A stretch of 64,000 bases of DNA from Saliterribacillus persicus (GCF_003337485.1 NZ_QPJJ01000007.1:62001-126000); one strand, 5' to 3'; positions 8,923 through 17,685 are shown, numbered from the stretch's first letter. The notes: generated by a model from the sequence alone, not told the origin. Numbers and translations: made by a program.

Positions 8923-9645
8923 GTGACAATGCTCGAGATCAAAGGATTTGGTAAATCTTTTACCATTCATCACTTAAATAAAACAATTCCAGCAGTATCT
9001 CCCATGGATTTAACAGTTGAAGCGGGAGAATTTGTAGGGATTGTTGGAAAAAGTGGAAGTGGAAAATCTACCATCTTAAAAAGTATTTACCGAACCTATT
9101 TACCATATAGTGGTGAAATTCACTACCATTCTGCACAGTTAGGAAAAATAGATTTAACACAAGCAACAGAACGCCAAATGCTTTATTTACGAAAGAATGA
9201 AATCGGTTATGTCTCCCAGTTTTTAAATGTAATGCCACGAACCACCTGTCGTCAGCTTGTTCAGAATGCCTTATTGGAAATGGGAGAATCAAAAGAATCA
9301 GCTAAGAGTGAAGCAGAAGCAGCCTTGAAGCATTTCGAAATGGATCCCGAATTGTGGGATAGTTATCCTAAAACCTTTTCTGGTGGGGAGAAGCTTCGTT
9401 TAAATATTGCAATGGCTACTGTAAAAAAACCAAGACTATTATTGTTAGATGAACCAACAGCAAGCTTGGATCATCAATCCAAGATTAAGGTGCGAGAAAT
9501 GATTGAAAAACTAAAAAGTCAAGGTACTACCTTAGTTGGTATCTTTCATGATATTGAGTTCATGGAAGGGCTATGTGACAAAGTTTTTGATATGAAAGAT
9601 GGGAAGATAGCTTTACCGTTAGAAGGTGTTGTGCATGAAGGCTGA
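8923..9645 (+). CDS. phnL: PhnL ABC-type ATPase
   Basis: PhnL is the second ABC-type ATPase of the C-P lyase pathway, 240 residues. It has Walker A (GKSGSGKST), the signature FSGGEKLRLNIAMA, Walker B (LLLLDEPTASLD) and a switch His (IFHD). It starts at GTG 8923, 7 bases after GGAGG; the ATG two bases earlier is out of frame and runs straight into TGA. The gene overlaps the next by 11 bases. Confidence 0.92.
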   Translation: MTMLEIKGFGKSFTIHHLNKTIPAVSPMDLTVEAGEFVGIVGKSGSGKSTILKSIYRTYLPYSGEIHYHSAQLGKIDLTQATERQMLYLRKNEIGYVSQFLNVMPRTTCRQLVQNALLEMGESKESAKSEAEAALKHFEMDPELWDSYPKTFSGGEKLRLNIAMATVKKPRLLLLDEPTASLDHQSKIKVREMIEKLKSQGTTLVGIFHDIEFMEGLCDKVFDMKDGKIALPLEGVVHEG

Positions 9646-10465
9646 TCTGCATGTTCACAGTCATTATTCCGATGGATCTGATTCTGCTGAAAAAATCTTT
9701 CAATATGCATCAAATGCCAAGCTGACACATATAAGTGTCGTCGATCATGATACGGTTGACGGATGGTTAGAATTAAAATCACTTAGTTTGAGATATGGCA
9801 TTCAAGCTATTCCTGGAATTGAAATTTCAGCTTATGATTTTAGAAGAAATCGAAAGGTACATGTCTTAGGGTATCAATATAATCCAGATGCAACTAACAT
9901 TAAAGCTCTTTGTAATCCATTATTAAAAAGAAGACAAAATAACTCAGTTTGGCAAATAAACCAAATTCGATCGTTAGGGTATGACCTAGACAAAGACATC
10001 GTTTCGAAAATAGCTCAACCATCTAATACAATCTACAAACAGCATATTATGAAACAATTAACAGAAGCTAGTTTTACGTCAAGAGAGTATATCAACTTAT
10101 ATAAAATGTTATTTAAAGGAAATGGTATTGCAGCAAAAGATATAGAGTATGTCGATGTGTTCGATGCCGTTCAAGCCATTGTAGCTGATGGAGGCTTAGC
10201 GGTCGTGGCTCATCCAGGTCAGCTTGATTCTTATGAATTAATCCCGGAGCTTATAGAAGTAGGGTTAGGAGGAATAGAGCTAATCCATCCAGACCATAAC
10301 GAGGAAGATCACCGTCGAATTAAGGAATTATCAAGCAAGTATAATCTCATTCTTACTGGTGGAACGGACTACCATGGAATATTTGGTATCGACATTAAAA
10401 TTGGAGACCTAGTCAGCCCATCCTTACCCGCGAATGAAAGAAATAATTTGATTTATTTTAAATAA
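9635..10465 (+). CDS. PHP-family phosphoesterase, probable PhnP replacement
   Basis: A 276-residue polymerase-and-histidinol-phosphatase (PHP) domain enzyme. The metal-binding signature DLHVHSHYSDGSD is at the N-terminus, followed by VVDHDTVDG, GIEISA and further His residues (VAHPGQLDS, GTDYHG). The operon lacks phnP, whose product opens the 5-phosphoribosyl 1,2-cyclic phosphate made by PhnJ. PHP enzymes encoded in other C-P lyase clusters act on such cyclic phosphates, so the same role is inferred here. ATG 9635 follows AGAAGGTG and overlaps phnL. Confidence 0.85.
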   Translation: MKADLHVHSHYSDGSDSAEKIFQYASNAKLTHISVVDHDTVDGWLELKSLSLRYGIQAIPGIEISAYDFRRNRKVHVLGYQYNPDATNIKALCNPLLKRRQNNSVWQINQIRSLGYDLDKDIVSKIAQPSNTIYKQHIMKQLTEASFTSREYINLYKMLFKGNGIAAKDIEYVDVFDAVQAIVADGGLAVVAHPGQLDSYELIPELIEVGLGGIELIHPDHNEEDHRRIKELSSKYNLILTGGTDYHGIFGIDIKIGDLVSPSLPANERNNLIYFK

Positions 10466-10481
10466 TGAGGAGGAAATGAAA

Positions 10482-10877
10482 ATGACGAATGTTCATATTG
10501 GTTTGAATGTGAAGGATCTAAAGGAAAGTACAAATTTTTATGTGAAGATGTTAGGGGCAGAGCCAGTAAAAGTGAAAGAAGATTATGTGAAATTTTTGAT
10601 TCAAAATCCTAATTTAAACCTAACCTTAACGCAAAGTGAACAAACAGAAGGTAATCAAATTAACCATTTAGGTATTCAAGTAGAAAGTCGTGAAGCGGTG
10701 ATGGCGCATAAAGAAAGATTAGAAAAGGAAGGATTTTTTGCCCGTGAAGAAATGGACACCACTTGTTGCTATGCTGTACAAGATAAATTTTGGGTAACAG
10801 ATCCTAATGGAATAGAATGGGAGTATTTTTATACAAAAGCTGAATCAGATATTAAGATAATTCAAACTATTGAATAG
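10482..10877 (+). CDS. arsI: ArsI/CadI-family vicinal-oxygen-chelate dioxygenase
   Basis: A 131-residue glyoxalase/bleomycin-fold protein closely resembling ArsI and CadI. ArsI is an Fe(II) dioxygenase that breaks the C-As bond of trivalent organoarsenicals. The diagnostic vicinal cysteines are present (Cys95-Cys96, in TTCCYAVQDKFWVTDP), as are metal-ligand candidates in HIGLNV, HLGIQV and WEYFY. ATG 10482 follows GAGGAGG with 8 bases spacing; an in-frame ATG at 10476 is too close. It is the last gene of the phn operon, and no ars genes are nearby. Substrate is inferred from family only. Confidence 0.85.
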   Translation: MTNVHIGLNVKDLKESTNFYVKMLGAEPVKVKEDYVKFLIQNPNLNLTLTQSEQTEGNQINHLGIQVESREAVMAHKERLEKEGFFAREEMDTTCCYAVQDKFWVTDPNGIEWEYFYTKAESDIKIIQTIE

Positions 10878-10901
10878 TAAAGAGTTGTTCCGGATTGATG
10901 A

Positions 10902-10951
10902 AAAAAATAAGCTAGCAGATGCCTATTAGGGCATCTGCTAGCTTATTTTTT
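10902..10951 (+). terminator. Terminator of the phn operon
   Basis: A near-perfect long hairpin with arms AAGCTAGCAGATGCC and GGCATCTGCTAGCTT around a 6-base loop, ending in a T run. It lies 24 bases after the arsI-like gene and shows that this gene belongs to the phn transcript. Confidence 0.93.
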
Positions 10952-11005
10952 ATTGAATGAAATGAAGAATCGTAAGCTTTCTGGCTTCACTATATTCAAA
11001 AATAC

Positions 11006-11030
11006 AAAAAAAAACAGCTGAAACAGCTGT
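11006..11030 (-). terminator. Probable terminator for the YhfH gene
   Basis: The hairpin ACAGCTG-AAA-CAGCTGT is flanked on the plus-strand left by a run of A, which reads as a T tail on the minus strand. It lies about 120 bases past the YhfH stop codon. Confidence 0.5.
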
Positions 11031-11149
11031 TAGTGTCTTTAACAAATTTGTATCTTTATTGATTGGGATGGGATGCTTATCATCTACTTCAGCAGGATGA
11101 GTAGGATGAAAGACTAAAAGATAACAGGACGTTAAAGACTGTCTTCTAT

Positions 11150-11278
11150 TTAAAGTGCGGGATGATTACAGTTATCGCATACGTTATTATAACAATCTGC
11201 TTGTTCTGTAATGTTACCTCCGCATTTTGCACACTTTTTCTTGGGTAGATTTCTGAAGAATTCGATGACATTGATCAC
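11150..11278 (-). CDS. yhfH: YhfH-family small zinc-ribbon protein
   Basis: A 42-residue cytoplasmic peptide with five cysteines plus a CX2C pair at each end (CAKC at 16-19 and CDNC at 34-37, with Cys29 between), typical of the short YhfH family of Bacillus. It probably binds zinc; the function is unknown. The GTG start at 11278 follows GGAGGG with 6 bases spacing; longer in-frame starts upstream lack a ribosome site. In B. subtilis yhfH also lies next to lplJ, which supports the call. Confidence 0.85.
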   Translation of the reverse strand: MINVIEFFRNLPKKKCAKCGGNITEQADCYNNVCDNCNHPAL

Positions 11279-11398
11279 GTTAATCCCTCCAAAACTATGT
11301 TGTATTTGTATTGTAGTATAACAATAACAGAAAATCAACCTTTTGTATTAGTACAATTTTGTATATTTTGTGAACTTTTTCTCAAACTTTCAAGAAAA

Positions 11399-11427
11399 TT
11401 GTTTTTCCATATCTATTCTTTTATACT
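11399..11427 (+). promoter_or_regulatory. Sigma-A-type promoter of lplJ
   Basis: The -35 element TTGTTT (11399-11404) and -10 element TATACT (11422-11427) are 17 bases apart, and the lplJ ATG lies 50 bases further on. Confidence 0.6.
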
Positions 11428-11476
11428 AGGTATGGAGAAAACAAGATAAGGAAAAGATATCGAAAGGAGCTCTACG

Positions 11477-12472
11477 ATGAAATTTATTGATAATAAAGGC
11501 GTTACAGACCCTCATATTAATTTGGCAATAGAAGAATATATACTTAAAAACTTTGGTGAAGAAGACACTTATTTACTATTTTATATTAACGAACCATCAA
11601 TCATTATTGGGAAAAATCAAAATACAGTAGAAGAAATTAATACGAATTATGTAGAGGACAGAGGTATTCATGTGGTTCGTCGCTTATCTGGTGGTGGAGC
11701 AGTGTATCATGATCAGGGTAATTTGAATTTTAGTTTTATTACAAAAGATGATGGAGATAGCTTTCACAATTTTGCGAAGTTTACAGAGCCTGTAGTAGAA
11801 GCGCTAAAGGAATTAGGTGTACCTGCTGAATTGAAAGGTCGTAATGATTTAGTTGCTAACGATAAAAAAATATCTGGTAACGCACAATTTACAACACGTG
11901 GTCGCATGTTTAGTCATGGAACGTTAATGTATGATTCTGAGATAGAGCATGTAGTTAGTGCATTAAATGTGAAAACAGAAAAAATTAAATCCAAAGGTAT
12001 TAAATCGATTCGAAGCAGAGTAACAAATATATCTGATTTTATGGATGAGAAATTATCGATGGCTGATTTTAAAAAGCACATTTTACTTCATATCTTTGAT
12101 GTGGAAAAGGTAGAAGATGTGCCAAGTTATGAGCTCACTGAGGAAGACTGGGACAATATTAAAAACCTTTCAGAAGAACGTTATAGACAGTGGGAATGGA
12201 ATTATGGAAGATCGCCTAAATTCAATGTCCAGCACTCGCATAAATTTGATGGTGGTTTAGTGGATGTTCGTTTAGATGTGAATAAAGGTGTTATTGATCA
12301 ATGCAAAATTTATGGTGACTTCTTTGGTGTAGGTGACGTCGGAGATTTAGAACAGAAATTAACGGGTGTACAATATGAGCGCAAAGCTTTAGATGAAGCC
12401 TTGTCTGATATTGATGTATCACATTACTTAGGTAAAATTACAAAAGATGATTTACTTGGTTTAATTTATTAA
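11477..12472 (+). CDS. lplJ: Lipoate-protein ligase
   Basis: Lipoate-protein ligase A family, 331 residues; it activates free lipoate with ATP and attaches it to E2 and GcvH lipoyl domains. The biotin/lipoate-ligase core shows NEPSIIIGKNQN, the RRLSGGGAVYHD motif (about residues 71-82) and NDLVANDKKISGNA, containing the catalytic lysine region. A C-terminal accessory domain follows. The ATG follows GAAAGGAGC. The gene order next to yhfH matches B. subtilis lplJ (yhfJ). Confidence 0.94.
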   Translation: MKFIDNKGVTDPHINLAIEEYILKNFGEEDTYLLFYINEPSIIIGKNQNTVEEINTNYVEDRGIHVVRRLSGGGAVYHDQGNLNFSFITKDDGDSFHNFAKFTEPVVEALKELGVPAELKGRNDLVANDKKISGNAQFTTRGRMFSHGTLMYDSEIEHVVSALNVKTEKIKSKGIKSIRSRVTNISDFMDEKLSMADFKKHILLHIFDVEKVEDVPSYELTEEDWDNIKNLSEERYRQWEWNYGRSPKFNVQHSHKFDGGLVDVRLDVNKGVIDQCKIYGDFFGVGDVGDLEQKLTGVQYERKALDEALSDIDVSHYLGKITKDDLLGLIY

Positions 12473-12476
12473 TGAT

Positions 12477-12510
12477 GAAATCCCCTTTCTTCTGATTGGG
12501 GGTTTTCTTC
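12477..12510 (+). terminator. Terminator after lplJ
   Basis: Stem GAAATCCCC against GGGGGTTTTC with a 12-base loop followed by a pyrimidine tail, immediately after the lplJ stop codon. Confidence 0.7.
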
Positions 12511-12555
12511 TAGGTTCTTGTTTTTGTCGAACTCATTGTATTTGGAGGAAGCGAA

Positions 12556-13755
12556 ATGATAAAGAAGGTTTTTATCCCCTACCTGTTCTATTGTGTAGCA
12601 TTAATTATATATTTCGGTTGGCTGTATCCCTTAGAAACTTATGGGGATACAAGATATGCAGCCTATATGCATGCTTTATTTTTTATGCAGCTACCTTTAA
12701 CAGTTTTGCTTTTATTTTTTGTTTGGAAGCAAAAGTTGTTTATGAAATGGATCGACCGTTATTCTCAGTATGAGTGGATAAAAACATTGGTTTTTGCCTT
12801 TTGTCTTGCTTTTTTAGATTTACTTATCCATTTGCCTTTTCGTATAATGGCATTTTTTTTCATGACGCAAGAAGGGGTTAGAAATCAATCACCTTTAAAT
12901 TGGGTTACAGAAATGTTTATAGAAACGCTTTTGTTTGCTTTAGCACTTACTGTAATTATTTATATCGCACGTATTTTTATGGCGAAATATAAACGTGCCT
13001 GGGGAATTATCCTGTGGGTCGTCAGTGTACCAGTGGTACTCTTCATTATGTATATTCAACCAGTATGGCTTGATCCATTATTCGATGAGTTTCAGCCTCT
13101 TCCTGAAGGTAGCTTAAAAGAAGAAATTCTAAGCTTAACAAATGAAGCTGGTTTAGAGGATGCCACCCTGCTAATGGTAAATAAGAGTGAAAAGCTAACC
13201 ACTTTTAATGCTTATGTGACAGGTATTTTTGGACATGCTCGAATTGTGTTATGGGACACGACTTTAGAGGGAATGAATGAAGATGAAATATTATTTATTC
13301 TCGCTCATGAAATAGCACATTACATAGATAACCACGTCTATCTTGGTATTAGCCTGTATTTAATATTAAGCTTATTGGTCATGCTCTTTTTAGCATGGCT
13401 TACGACACGTTATATAAAGATATCTTACGCTGGAAAAAAGCAGCTACCAAACTTTGAATCGGTTGTGAAACTTCTACTGATTGTTTCTATTCTACTTATT
13501 GCTGCAACACCGATGCAACAATTTATTTCACGGCAAATCGAAAGGGAAGCAGATCAGTATGCGATTGTACATACAGATAATTTAGAACCAGCAAAAGAAA
13601 GTTATCAAACGCTAGCAGAACAATCAAAAACTGATATTGATCCGTTATTTTTAGTGAAATTTTTCCGCTATTCTCATCCACCTATAAAAGAAAGAATCAA
13701 TCGAATAGAACAGGAAATGCAGAATCGTGAAACAAATGCCGCGCCTCGTTCGTAA
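12556..13755 (+). CDS. yhfN: M48-family membrane zinc metalloprotease (Ste24/YhfN-like)
   Basis: A 399-residue multi-pass membrane protease of the M48 (CAAX prenyl protease Ste24/HtpX) family. About four to five membrane helices precede the catalytic region; the zinc-binding HEIAH motif is in [13 protein letters not shown] (about residue 250), and the third ligand is likely the Glu of READQYA near residue 330. The ending [12 protein letters not shown] is typical of the family. B. subtilis yhfN lies in the same neighbourhood after lplJ. It probably degrades or processes membrane proteins. The ATG follows GGAGGAAGCG. Confidence 0.88.
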   Translation: MIKKVFIPYLFYCVALIIYFGWLYPLETYGDTRYAAYMHALFFMQLPLTVLLLFFVWKQKLFMKWIDRYSQYEWIKTLVFAFCLAFLDLLIHLPFRIMAFFFMTQEGVRNQSPLNWVTEMFIETLLFALALTVIIYIARIFMAKYKRAWGIILWVVSVPVVLFIMYIQPVWLDPLFDEFQPLPEGSLKEEILSLTNEAGLEDATLLMVNKSEKLTTFNAYVTGIFGHARIVLWDTTLEGMNEDEILFILAHEIAHYIDNHVYLGISLYLILSLLVMLFLAWLTTRYIKISYAGKKQLPNFESVVKLLLIVSILLIAATPMQQFISRQIEREADQYAIVHTDNLEPAKESYQTLAEQSKTDIDPLFLVKFFRYSHPPIKERINRIEQEMQNRETNAAPRS

Positions 13756-13776
13756 CCTTAAGTAGAGGTGAATGAA

Positions 13777-14715
13777 ATGGATAAATTAACAGAAGAACTG
13801 CTTATAGCACAAGAAAATGTTAAAACACACCAGCGTTTAGAAAGAGAAAAAAACTTAATGCAGCATGAACTAGCTGACTTGAGGAAAAAGCTTGCGGATA
13901 CACAAACGAAATTAAAAGTTGAAAAAGATGATGTGGAAAAATTGGAAAGTATGAGCTTAGCAAACTTTTTTCAAACAGTAATCGGAAAAAAAGATGAAAA
14001 ATTGTTAGAAGAAAAACAAGATGTTGCCCGTGTTCAATTAGTTTTTGAACAGACTAGTAATGCGATTACAGGACTTGAAAAGGAATCGGATATGTTAGAA
14101 ATACGTATCTCTCAAGTTAGAAATGCAGCATCCAACTATGAAAAATTAAAGCAAGAAAAATTTGATCTATTATTAGCTGAGAATCATCCCCAAAAAACAG
14201 ATATCCTTGCAACGATTGATCAAATTGGACAATTAGAGTCTGAAAAAAAGGAAATTGAAGAAGCTTTAACAGCAGGTTCAAAAGTAAGTGCTGCGCTTTC
14301 CCGAGCTGAAAATGCTTTAGATAAAGCAAAAAATTGGGGAACAGTTGACATGTTTGGTGGAGGCTTACTTACGACTTCGATCAAACATAGTCATATGGAT
14401 GATGCAAAAGCGGATGTGCAGGAAGCACAACATCTGTTGAGAAAGTTTTCTTTTGAACTAGATGATATTGGTCATGCCTTTGATACCGACATCTCCATTT
14501 CTGGCGGATTAACCTTTGCAGATTACTTTTTTGATGGTCTGATCAGTGATTGGTTTGTGCAAGATAAAATCCACCAGTCATTGGAAGAAGTAACGAGTAT
14601 GAATGAAAAAGTTCGTAGCACGTGTGATGAATTAGCGCATTTATTTGACGAAGTAACTACCTTAGAGGATGATGCTATAAAGGTGTTGGAAAAATTAATT
14701 ATAGCTGCTAAATAA
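13777..14715 (+). CDS. Coiled-coil protein of unknown function
   Basis: I do not recognise this 312-residue family. Residues 1-160 are charged heptad-rich helices (Lys, Glu, Gln) that should form coiled coils; residues 185-260 are more compact (GGGLLTTSIKHSHMDDAK, then SGGLTFADYFFDGLISDW). There is no signal peptide or membrane segment. The GTG at 13768 is part of the ribosome site AGAGGTG, so ATG 13777 is used. It starts 21 bases after the M48 protease gene and probably shares its transcript. Confidence 0.8.
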   Translation: MDKLTEELLIAQENVKTHQRLEREKNLMQHELADLRKKLADTQTKLKVEKDDVEKLESMSLANFFQTVIGKKDEKLLEEKQDVARVQLVFEQTSNAITGLEKESDMLEIRISQVRNAASNYEKLKQEKFDLLLAENHPQKTDILATIDQIGQLESEKKEIEEALTAGSKVSAALSRAENALDKAKNWGTVDMFGGGLLTTSIKHSHMDDAKADVQEAQHLLRKFSFELDDIGHAFDTDISISGGLTFADYFFDGLISDWFVQDKIHQSLEEVTSMNEKVRSTCDELAHLFDEVTTLEDDAIKVLEKLIIAAK

Positions 14716-14744
14716 TAACGAAAAAGATTAGGAGCATGGCGCTT

Positions 14745-15206
14745 TTATCTCGGTTTTTCGCTTGTAACTAGAAATTCTTGATCTGTTATATAGAAGTCTC
14801 GATTCGGACGGTCTTTTAATAGGTTTAATTGCTGCAGCTTATGAAAGCTAATTTTTCGATAAGGATCTCCTGAAATGATGGGTAATTCATCGGTTATGTC
14901 CATGTATTTGTCGACTGCTCTTTGAACTTCGTCAAGATTTTTGGCCAGTTCATAGTCTTTTTCTTCAAAAAGGTCATAGGTTTCTTTAGACATGTAGTAG
15001 GTTTCCTTTGGAATTCCTTTTAGAATGGGTGCAAGTAGATGATAATCTAATGTTAAATCATCATTTACAATAACACTTAATGGGATATGCTTTGGGAGTT
15101 CTCGACTAAATAATTGAATCGCTTTTTGTACCTCATCAAAAGAAATGTCTTTGATGGGGTATTCTTTTTTTTTGATTTCTTTTTTCTTTTTATACTTTTC
15201 CCACAT
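14745..15206 (-). CDS. Conserved hypothetical protein, possibly DUF3939
   Basis: A 153-residue soluble protein with a lysine-rich start (KYKKKKEIKKKE) followed by an alpha/beta region. The size and the DISFDEVQKAI opening suggest the DUF3939 family found in bacilli, but this is a weak recollection. It is convergent with the coiled-coil gene (29 bases apart) and divergent from comK. The start follows GAGGAGGGG. No function can be offered. Confidence 0.75.
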   Translation of the reverse strand: MWEKYKKKKEIKKKEYPIKDISFDEVQKAIQLFSRELPKHIPLSVIVNDDLTLDYHLLAPILKGIPKETYYMSKETYDLFEEKDYELAKNLDEVQRAVDKYMDITDELPIISGDPYRKISFHKLQQLNLLKDRPNRDFYITDQEFLVTSEKPR

Positions 15207-15438
15207 CTTACCCCTCCTCCTGTGAATTTGATATTTTTATTTTTGAAAAATTTTACTAAAACAGGTTAAAAAAAGCGCTCTCAATTGAGCTTCTGCTGAT
15301 AATTATACCAAACTTTTGAGATATTACTAAAATATAAGGGTAAAATAGCTAATTTTTCCGGTTTTGCTATACGATTCCTTTATCCGCTGATAATGTGAAA
15401 GAAAGCACAATGCTTAAAATTTTAGAGGAGGCTTACAT
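15207..15438 (+). promoter_or_regulatory. comK upstream region with a ComK-box-like dyad
   Basis: The divergent control region of comK is AT-rich. The dyad AAAATAGCTAATTTT at 15342-15356 resembles a ComK box (AAAAN5TTTT), with one mismatch in each half when the 5-base spacer is imposed. ComK autoregulation is established in B. subtilis; a proper site needs two boxes and I see only one good candidate. No clear -35/-10 pair was assigned. Confidence 0.35.
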
Positions 15439-15984
15439 ATGTTATACGAAAGTTTACGCGTGGATGAGGTTACACCTGACACATTAGCAGTGATTGGAAA
15501 AAAGGAAGATGGGAAGTATGTTGCAAAGATAATGGAATGGAATGAGGAAAATGATTATGAATCAGAATTTAGTGCGAGACAGATTTTAGATACTACTTGC
15601 AGATTCTTTGGAAGTAGCCTGCAAGGAAGGTTAGATGGGACCAAGATGATTACGGGTATCACTCATAAGCCGCCTGTAGTGATTAATGGTGCCTGCGGTA
15701 TGTATTTTTTTCCTGTGGCATCACCCTTGCATCCAGATTGTATTTGGATAGCACATTCCCATATCGATCGTTTGGAACGTTTGGAGCATCGATCCACCCG
15801 AATTTTATTTAAAAATGGACGTTTTTTAGAGCTTGAGGTTTCTTATCCTTCGTTGGTCAACCAGTTACACCGAACGGCACAATATCGCTACCTATTAGAT
15901 AACCGAACGCAAGAACCAAGAAAAGAACCTTCAGATATGGTAGCTGAGATGGTGTTTGAAAAAAGGAGCAAAAGGAAGCAGTGA
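15439..15984 (+). CDS. comK: ComK competence transcription factor
   Basis: ComK is the master activator of DNA-uptake genes in Bacillus. The 181-residue product has the family features CGMYFFPVASP, the WIAHSHIDRL segment and LFKNGRFLELEVSYPSLVNQ. The C-terminal tail, which in B. subtilis is the MecA-binding degradation signal, is longer and polar here. MecA, Med and Spx, which set ComK levels, are encoded later in this window. The ATG follows AGAGGAGGC. Confidence 0.93.
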   Translation: MLYESLRVDEVTPDTLAVIGKKEDGKYVAKIMEWNEENDYESEFSARQILDTTCRFFGSSLQGRLDGTKMITGITHKPPVVINGACGMYFFPVASPLHPDCIWIAHSHIDRLERLEHRSTRILFKNGRFLELEVSYPSLVNQLHRTAQYRYLLDNRTQEPRKEPSDMVAEMVFEKRSKRKQ

Positions 15985-16096
15985 TTTTTTCTAGGTAAAG
16001 TAATTCTGTTGCAATGTACAAGATGCATGTTGTACTCTTGATGAAATATCGTCCTGTTCAAAAGATTAATTGATATTTCAAAGGAGAATTAGAACG

Positions 16097-16297
16097 TTGG
16101 AAAAAGGAATAAAGTATTTGCGATTTTGGCTTTTTGCTATGTGCTTTACTGTGTTTTGGGTTATATATGGTTGTTTTGTTTTCATAAAAAACTTAGTAGT
16201 AGAAAATAATTTTGACATGCAAGCAGTATACTTAATTTTGGGCATGTTGATTTTGTTTTTTCAATCCAATAAAGAATTTAAAAAACTAAAAAGATAA
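16097..16297 (+). CDS. Small two-helix membrane protein
   Basis: A 66-residue protein with two hydrophobic segments (about residues 9-31 and 43-58) and a lysine-rich end (KEFKKLKR). The TTG start at 16097 follows AAGGAG at 16081-16086; an earlier TTG at 16070 lacks a ribosome site. It lies downstream of comK and is closed by its own terminator. The family is not recognised. Confidence 0.6.
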   Translation: MEKGIKYLRFWLFAMCFTVFWVIYGCFVFIKNLVVENNFDMQAVYLILGMLILFFQSNKEFKKLKR

Positions 16298-16327
16298 TAC
16301 AGCATAAAGGTTTAGCTGAATAAGAAG

Positions 16328-16363
16328 GAGCAATTTCCAATAAGGAATTGGTTCTTTTTTTTT
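16328..16363 (+). terminator. Terminator after the small membrane gene
   Basis: Stem GAGCAATTTCC against GGAATTGGTTC with a 5-base loop, followed by nine T. Confidence 0.85.
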
Positions 16364-16384
16364 GCCAAGATGGAAGAAAGACTC

Positions 16385-16432
16385 CCCACATTCGCTCTTA
16401 AAATAAGCGAATGCGCAAGTCGCTTAAGGAGA
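16385..16432 (-). terminator. Overlapping hairpins at the yhjD 3' end
   Basis: Two overlapping dyads can form here: CATTCGCT with AGCGAATG, and AAGCGAATG with the AGTCGCTT side. Read on the minus strand, the second is followed by ATTTTAAG. It is a plausible weak terminator for yhjD. Confidence 0.4.
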
Positions 16433-16816
16433 AATTTTATTTGTCGGTGCTGATTCAGTAAAAGCATGATGGATTAATTCCTCTAAAATGGTTTCTACTT
16501 TTTTTCGAATGGCAGGATTGAAATAATTTCGCTTTTCTTCTTTTCCTTTACAAATAAAAAGGTAGGAGGAAAAAGAGTCTTTACGTTCTAAAGGGATGAC
16601 CTGTAATTTCATTTGGTACATGTCTTTTCGTAAATATTGCCGTTCTTTTGTAGCGTTTTTTTCCATTTGATGCAGCAAAGCTACATAAGGCTCATTAATT
16701 TTGAAAGGGTGCTCTTTTTCTAACCGTGACAGGTCTTGTTTAATGACCTGGAGAGCCATGGAGAGAAATAAAAAACGAGAAGCGAGCTTCCATTCAGTTT
16801 CAGTTAAATATCTCAT
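16424..16816 (-). CDS. yhjD: YhjD-family hypothetical protein
   Basis: A 130-residue cytoplasmic protein, mostly helical. The LSMALQVIKQDL and YFNPAIRKKVETILEEL segments match my recollection of B. subtilis YhjD, and the following genes are yhjE, a signal peptidase and addBA as in B. subtilis. Function unknown. The ATG follows a TAGGAGGAT ribosome site. It is divergent from yhjE. Confidence 0.75.
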   Translation of the reverse strand: MRYLTETEWKLASRFLFLSMALQVIKQDLSRLEKEHPFKINEPYVALLHQMEKNATKERQYLRKDMYQMKLQVIPLERKDSFSSYLFICKGKEEKRNYFNPAIRKKVETILEELIHHAFTESAPTNKISP

Positions 16817-17010
16817 GATGTATCCTCCTAAAAGGGAACGTTTGTTCTATTATATGTGGCGAATTTAAAAAGTGCAAGCGGTAAATTCTTCTTCTTATAA
16901 AAAATTTATAAATGTTAAGTGTTTAAGTAGGCAAAAAGGGGGAAATCTTATAAAATAAAAGGTAATAGAAAGAAATGGAAAAGCTGTTCGAAGTCAGGAG
17001 AGCATCATAA

Positions 17011-17685
17011 ATGAAACTTAATCATATTAATAATATTGAGGAAATAGATATAGAAGAAATTCGAGAATTAATTGAAGCCAATGAATATGATCAGCTTGTT
17101 GCCTTTTTGCTGAAAAGCTATGAAAGTTTAGGACCAATTCCAGGAATATTATTACCTTTTCTCGAAGCTTTTCTCCCCTTTTTACCTTTAGTTGTATTCG
17201 TTGTCACGAATGTAGCGGCCTACGGTCTTCTTGAAGGCTTTTTGCTTTCATGGGCAGGTGCAAGTGCTGGGGCTATTATGGTCTTTATTGTCGTAAGGCG
17301 GCTTGGTAATACGCGTTTCTTTAAATGGATTAGGAGAAATAAACAGGTAACCAAGGTTACCCATTGGTTGGACCGTCATGGTTTTGGGCCATTATTTTTA
17401 TTACTCTGTTTTCCATTTTCACCCTCAGCAATCATTAATTTAGTAGCAGCACTCTCAAAAATTAATATTTATCAATTTGTTCTAGCTGTTTTATTAGGAA
17501 AGGCAGTCATGATTTTTACTATTTCTTATATCGGAGACAGTATTACATCTTTTGCACAAAACCCACTAAAAACAATTTTAGTAGGGGTTGGAATCACCTT
17601 GTTCTGGTTGATAGGTAAATATATAGAGAAAAGACTCCAAAAGAAAGTAGATAAAACAGCCAAATGGAGTGAAGATCAAGGTTAA
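17011..17685 (+). CDS. yhjE: YhjE-like VTT/DedA-family (TVP38/TMEM64) membrane protein
   Basis: A 224-residue integral membrane protein of the VTT/SNARE-associated family. A soluble N-terminus of about 45 residues (acidic, Glu/Ile-rich) precedes the hydrophobic core with the conserved GxxxG-type segment and the FPFSPSAIINLVAALSKI region near residues 135-155. Members are linked to lipid scrambling or undecaprenyl-phosphate recycling; the exact job here is unknown. Synteny with yhjE next to the signal peptidase supports the name. Confidence 0.85.
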   Translation: MKLNHINNIEEIDIEEIRELIEANEYDQLVAFLLKSYESLGPIPGILLPFLEAFLPFLPLVVFVVTNVAAYGLLEGFLLSWAGASAGAIMVFIVVRRLGNTRFFKWIRRNKQVTKVTHWLDRHGFGPLFLLLCFPFSPSAIINLVAALSKINIYQFVLAVLLGKAVMIFTISYIGDSITSFAQNPLKTILVGVGITLFWLIGKYIEKRLQKKVDKTAKWSEDQG

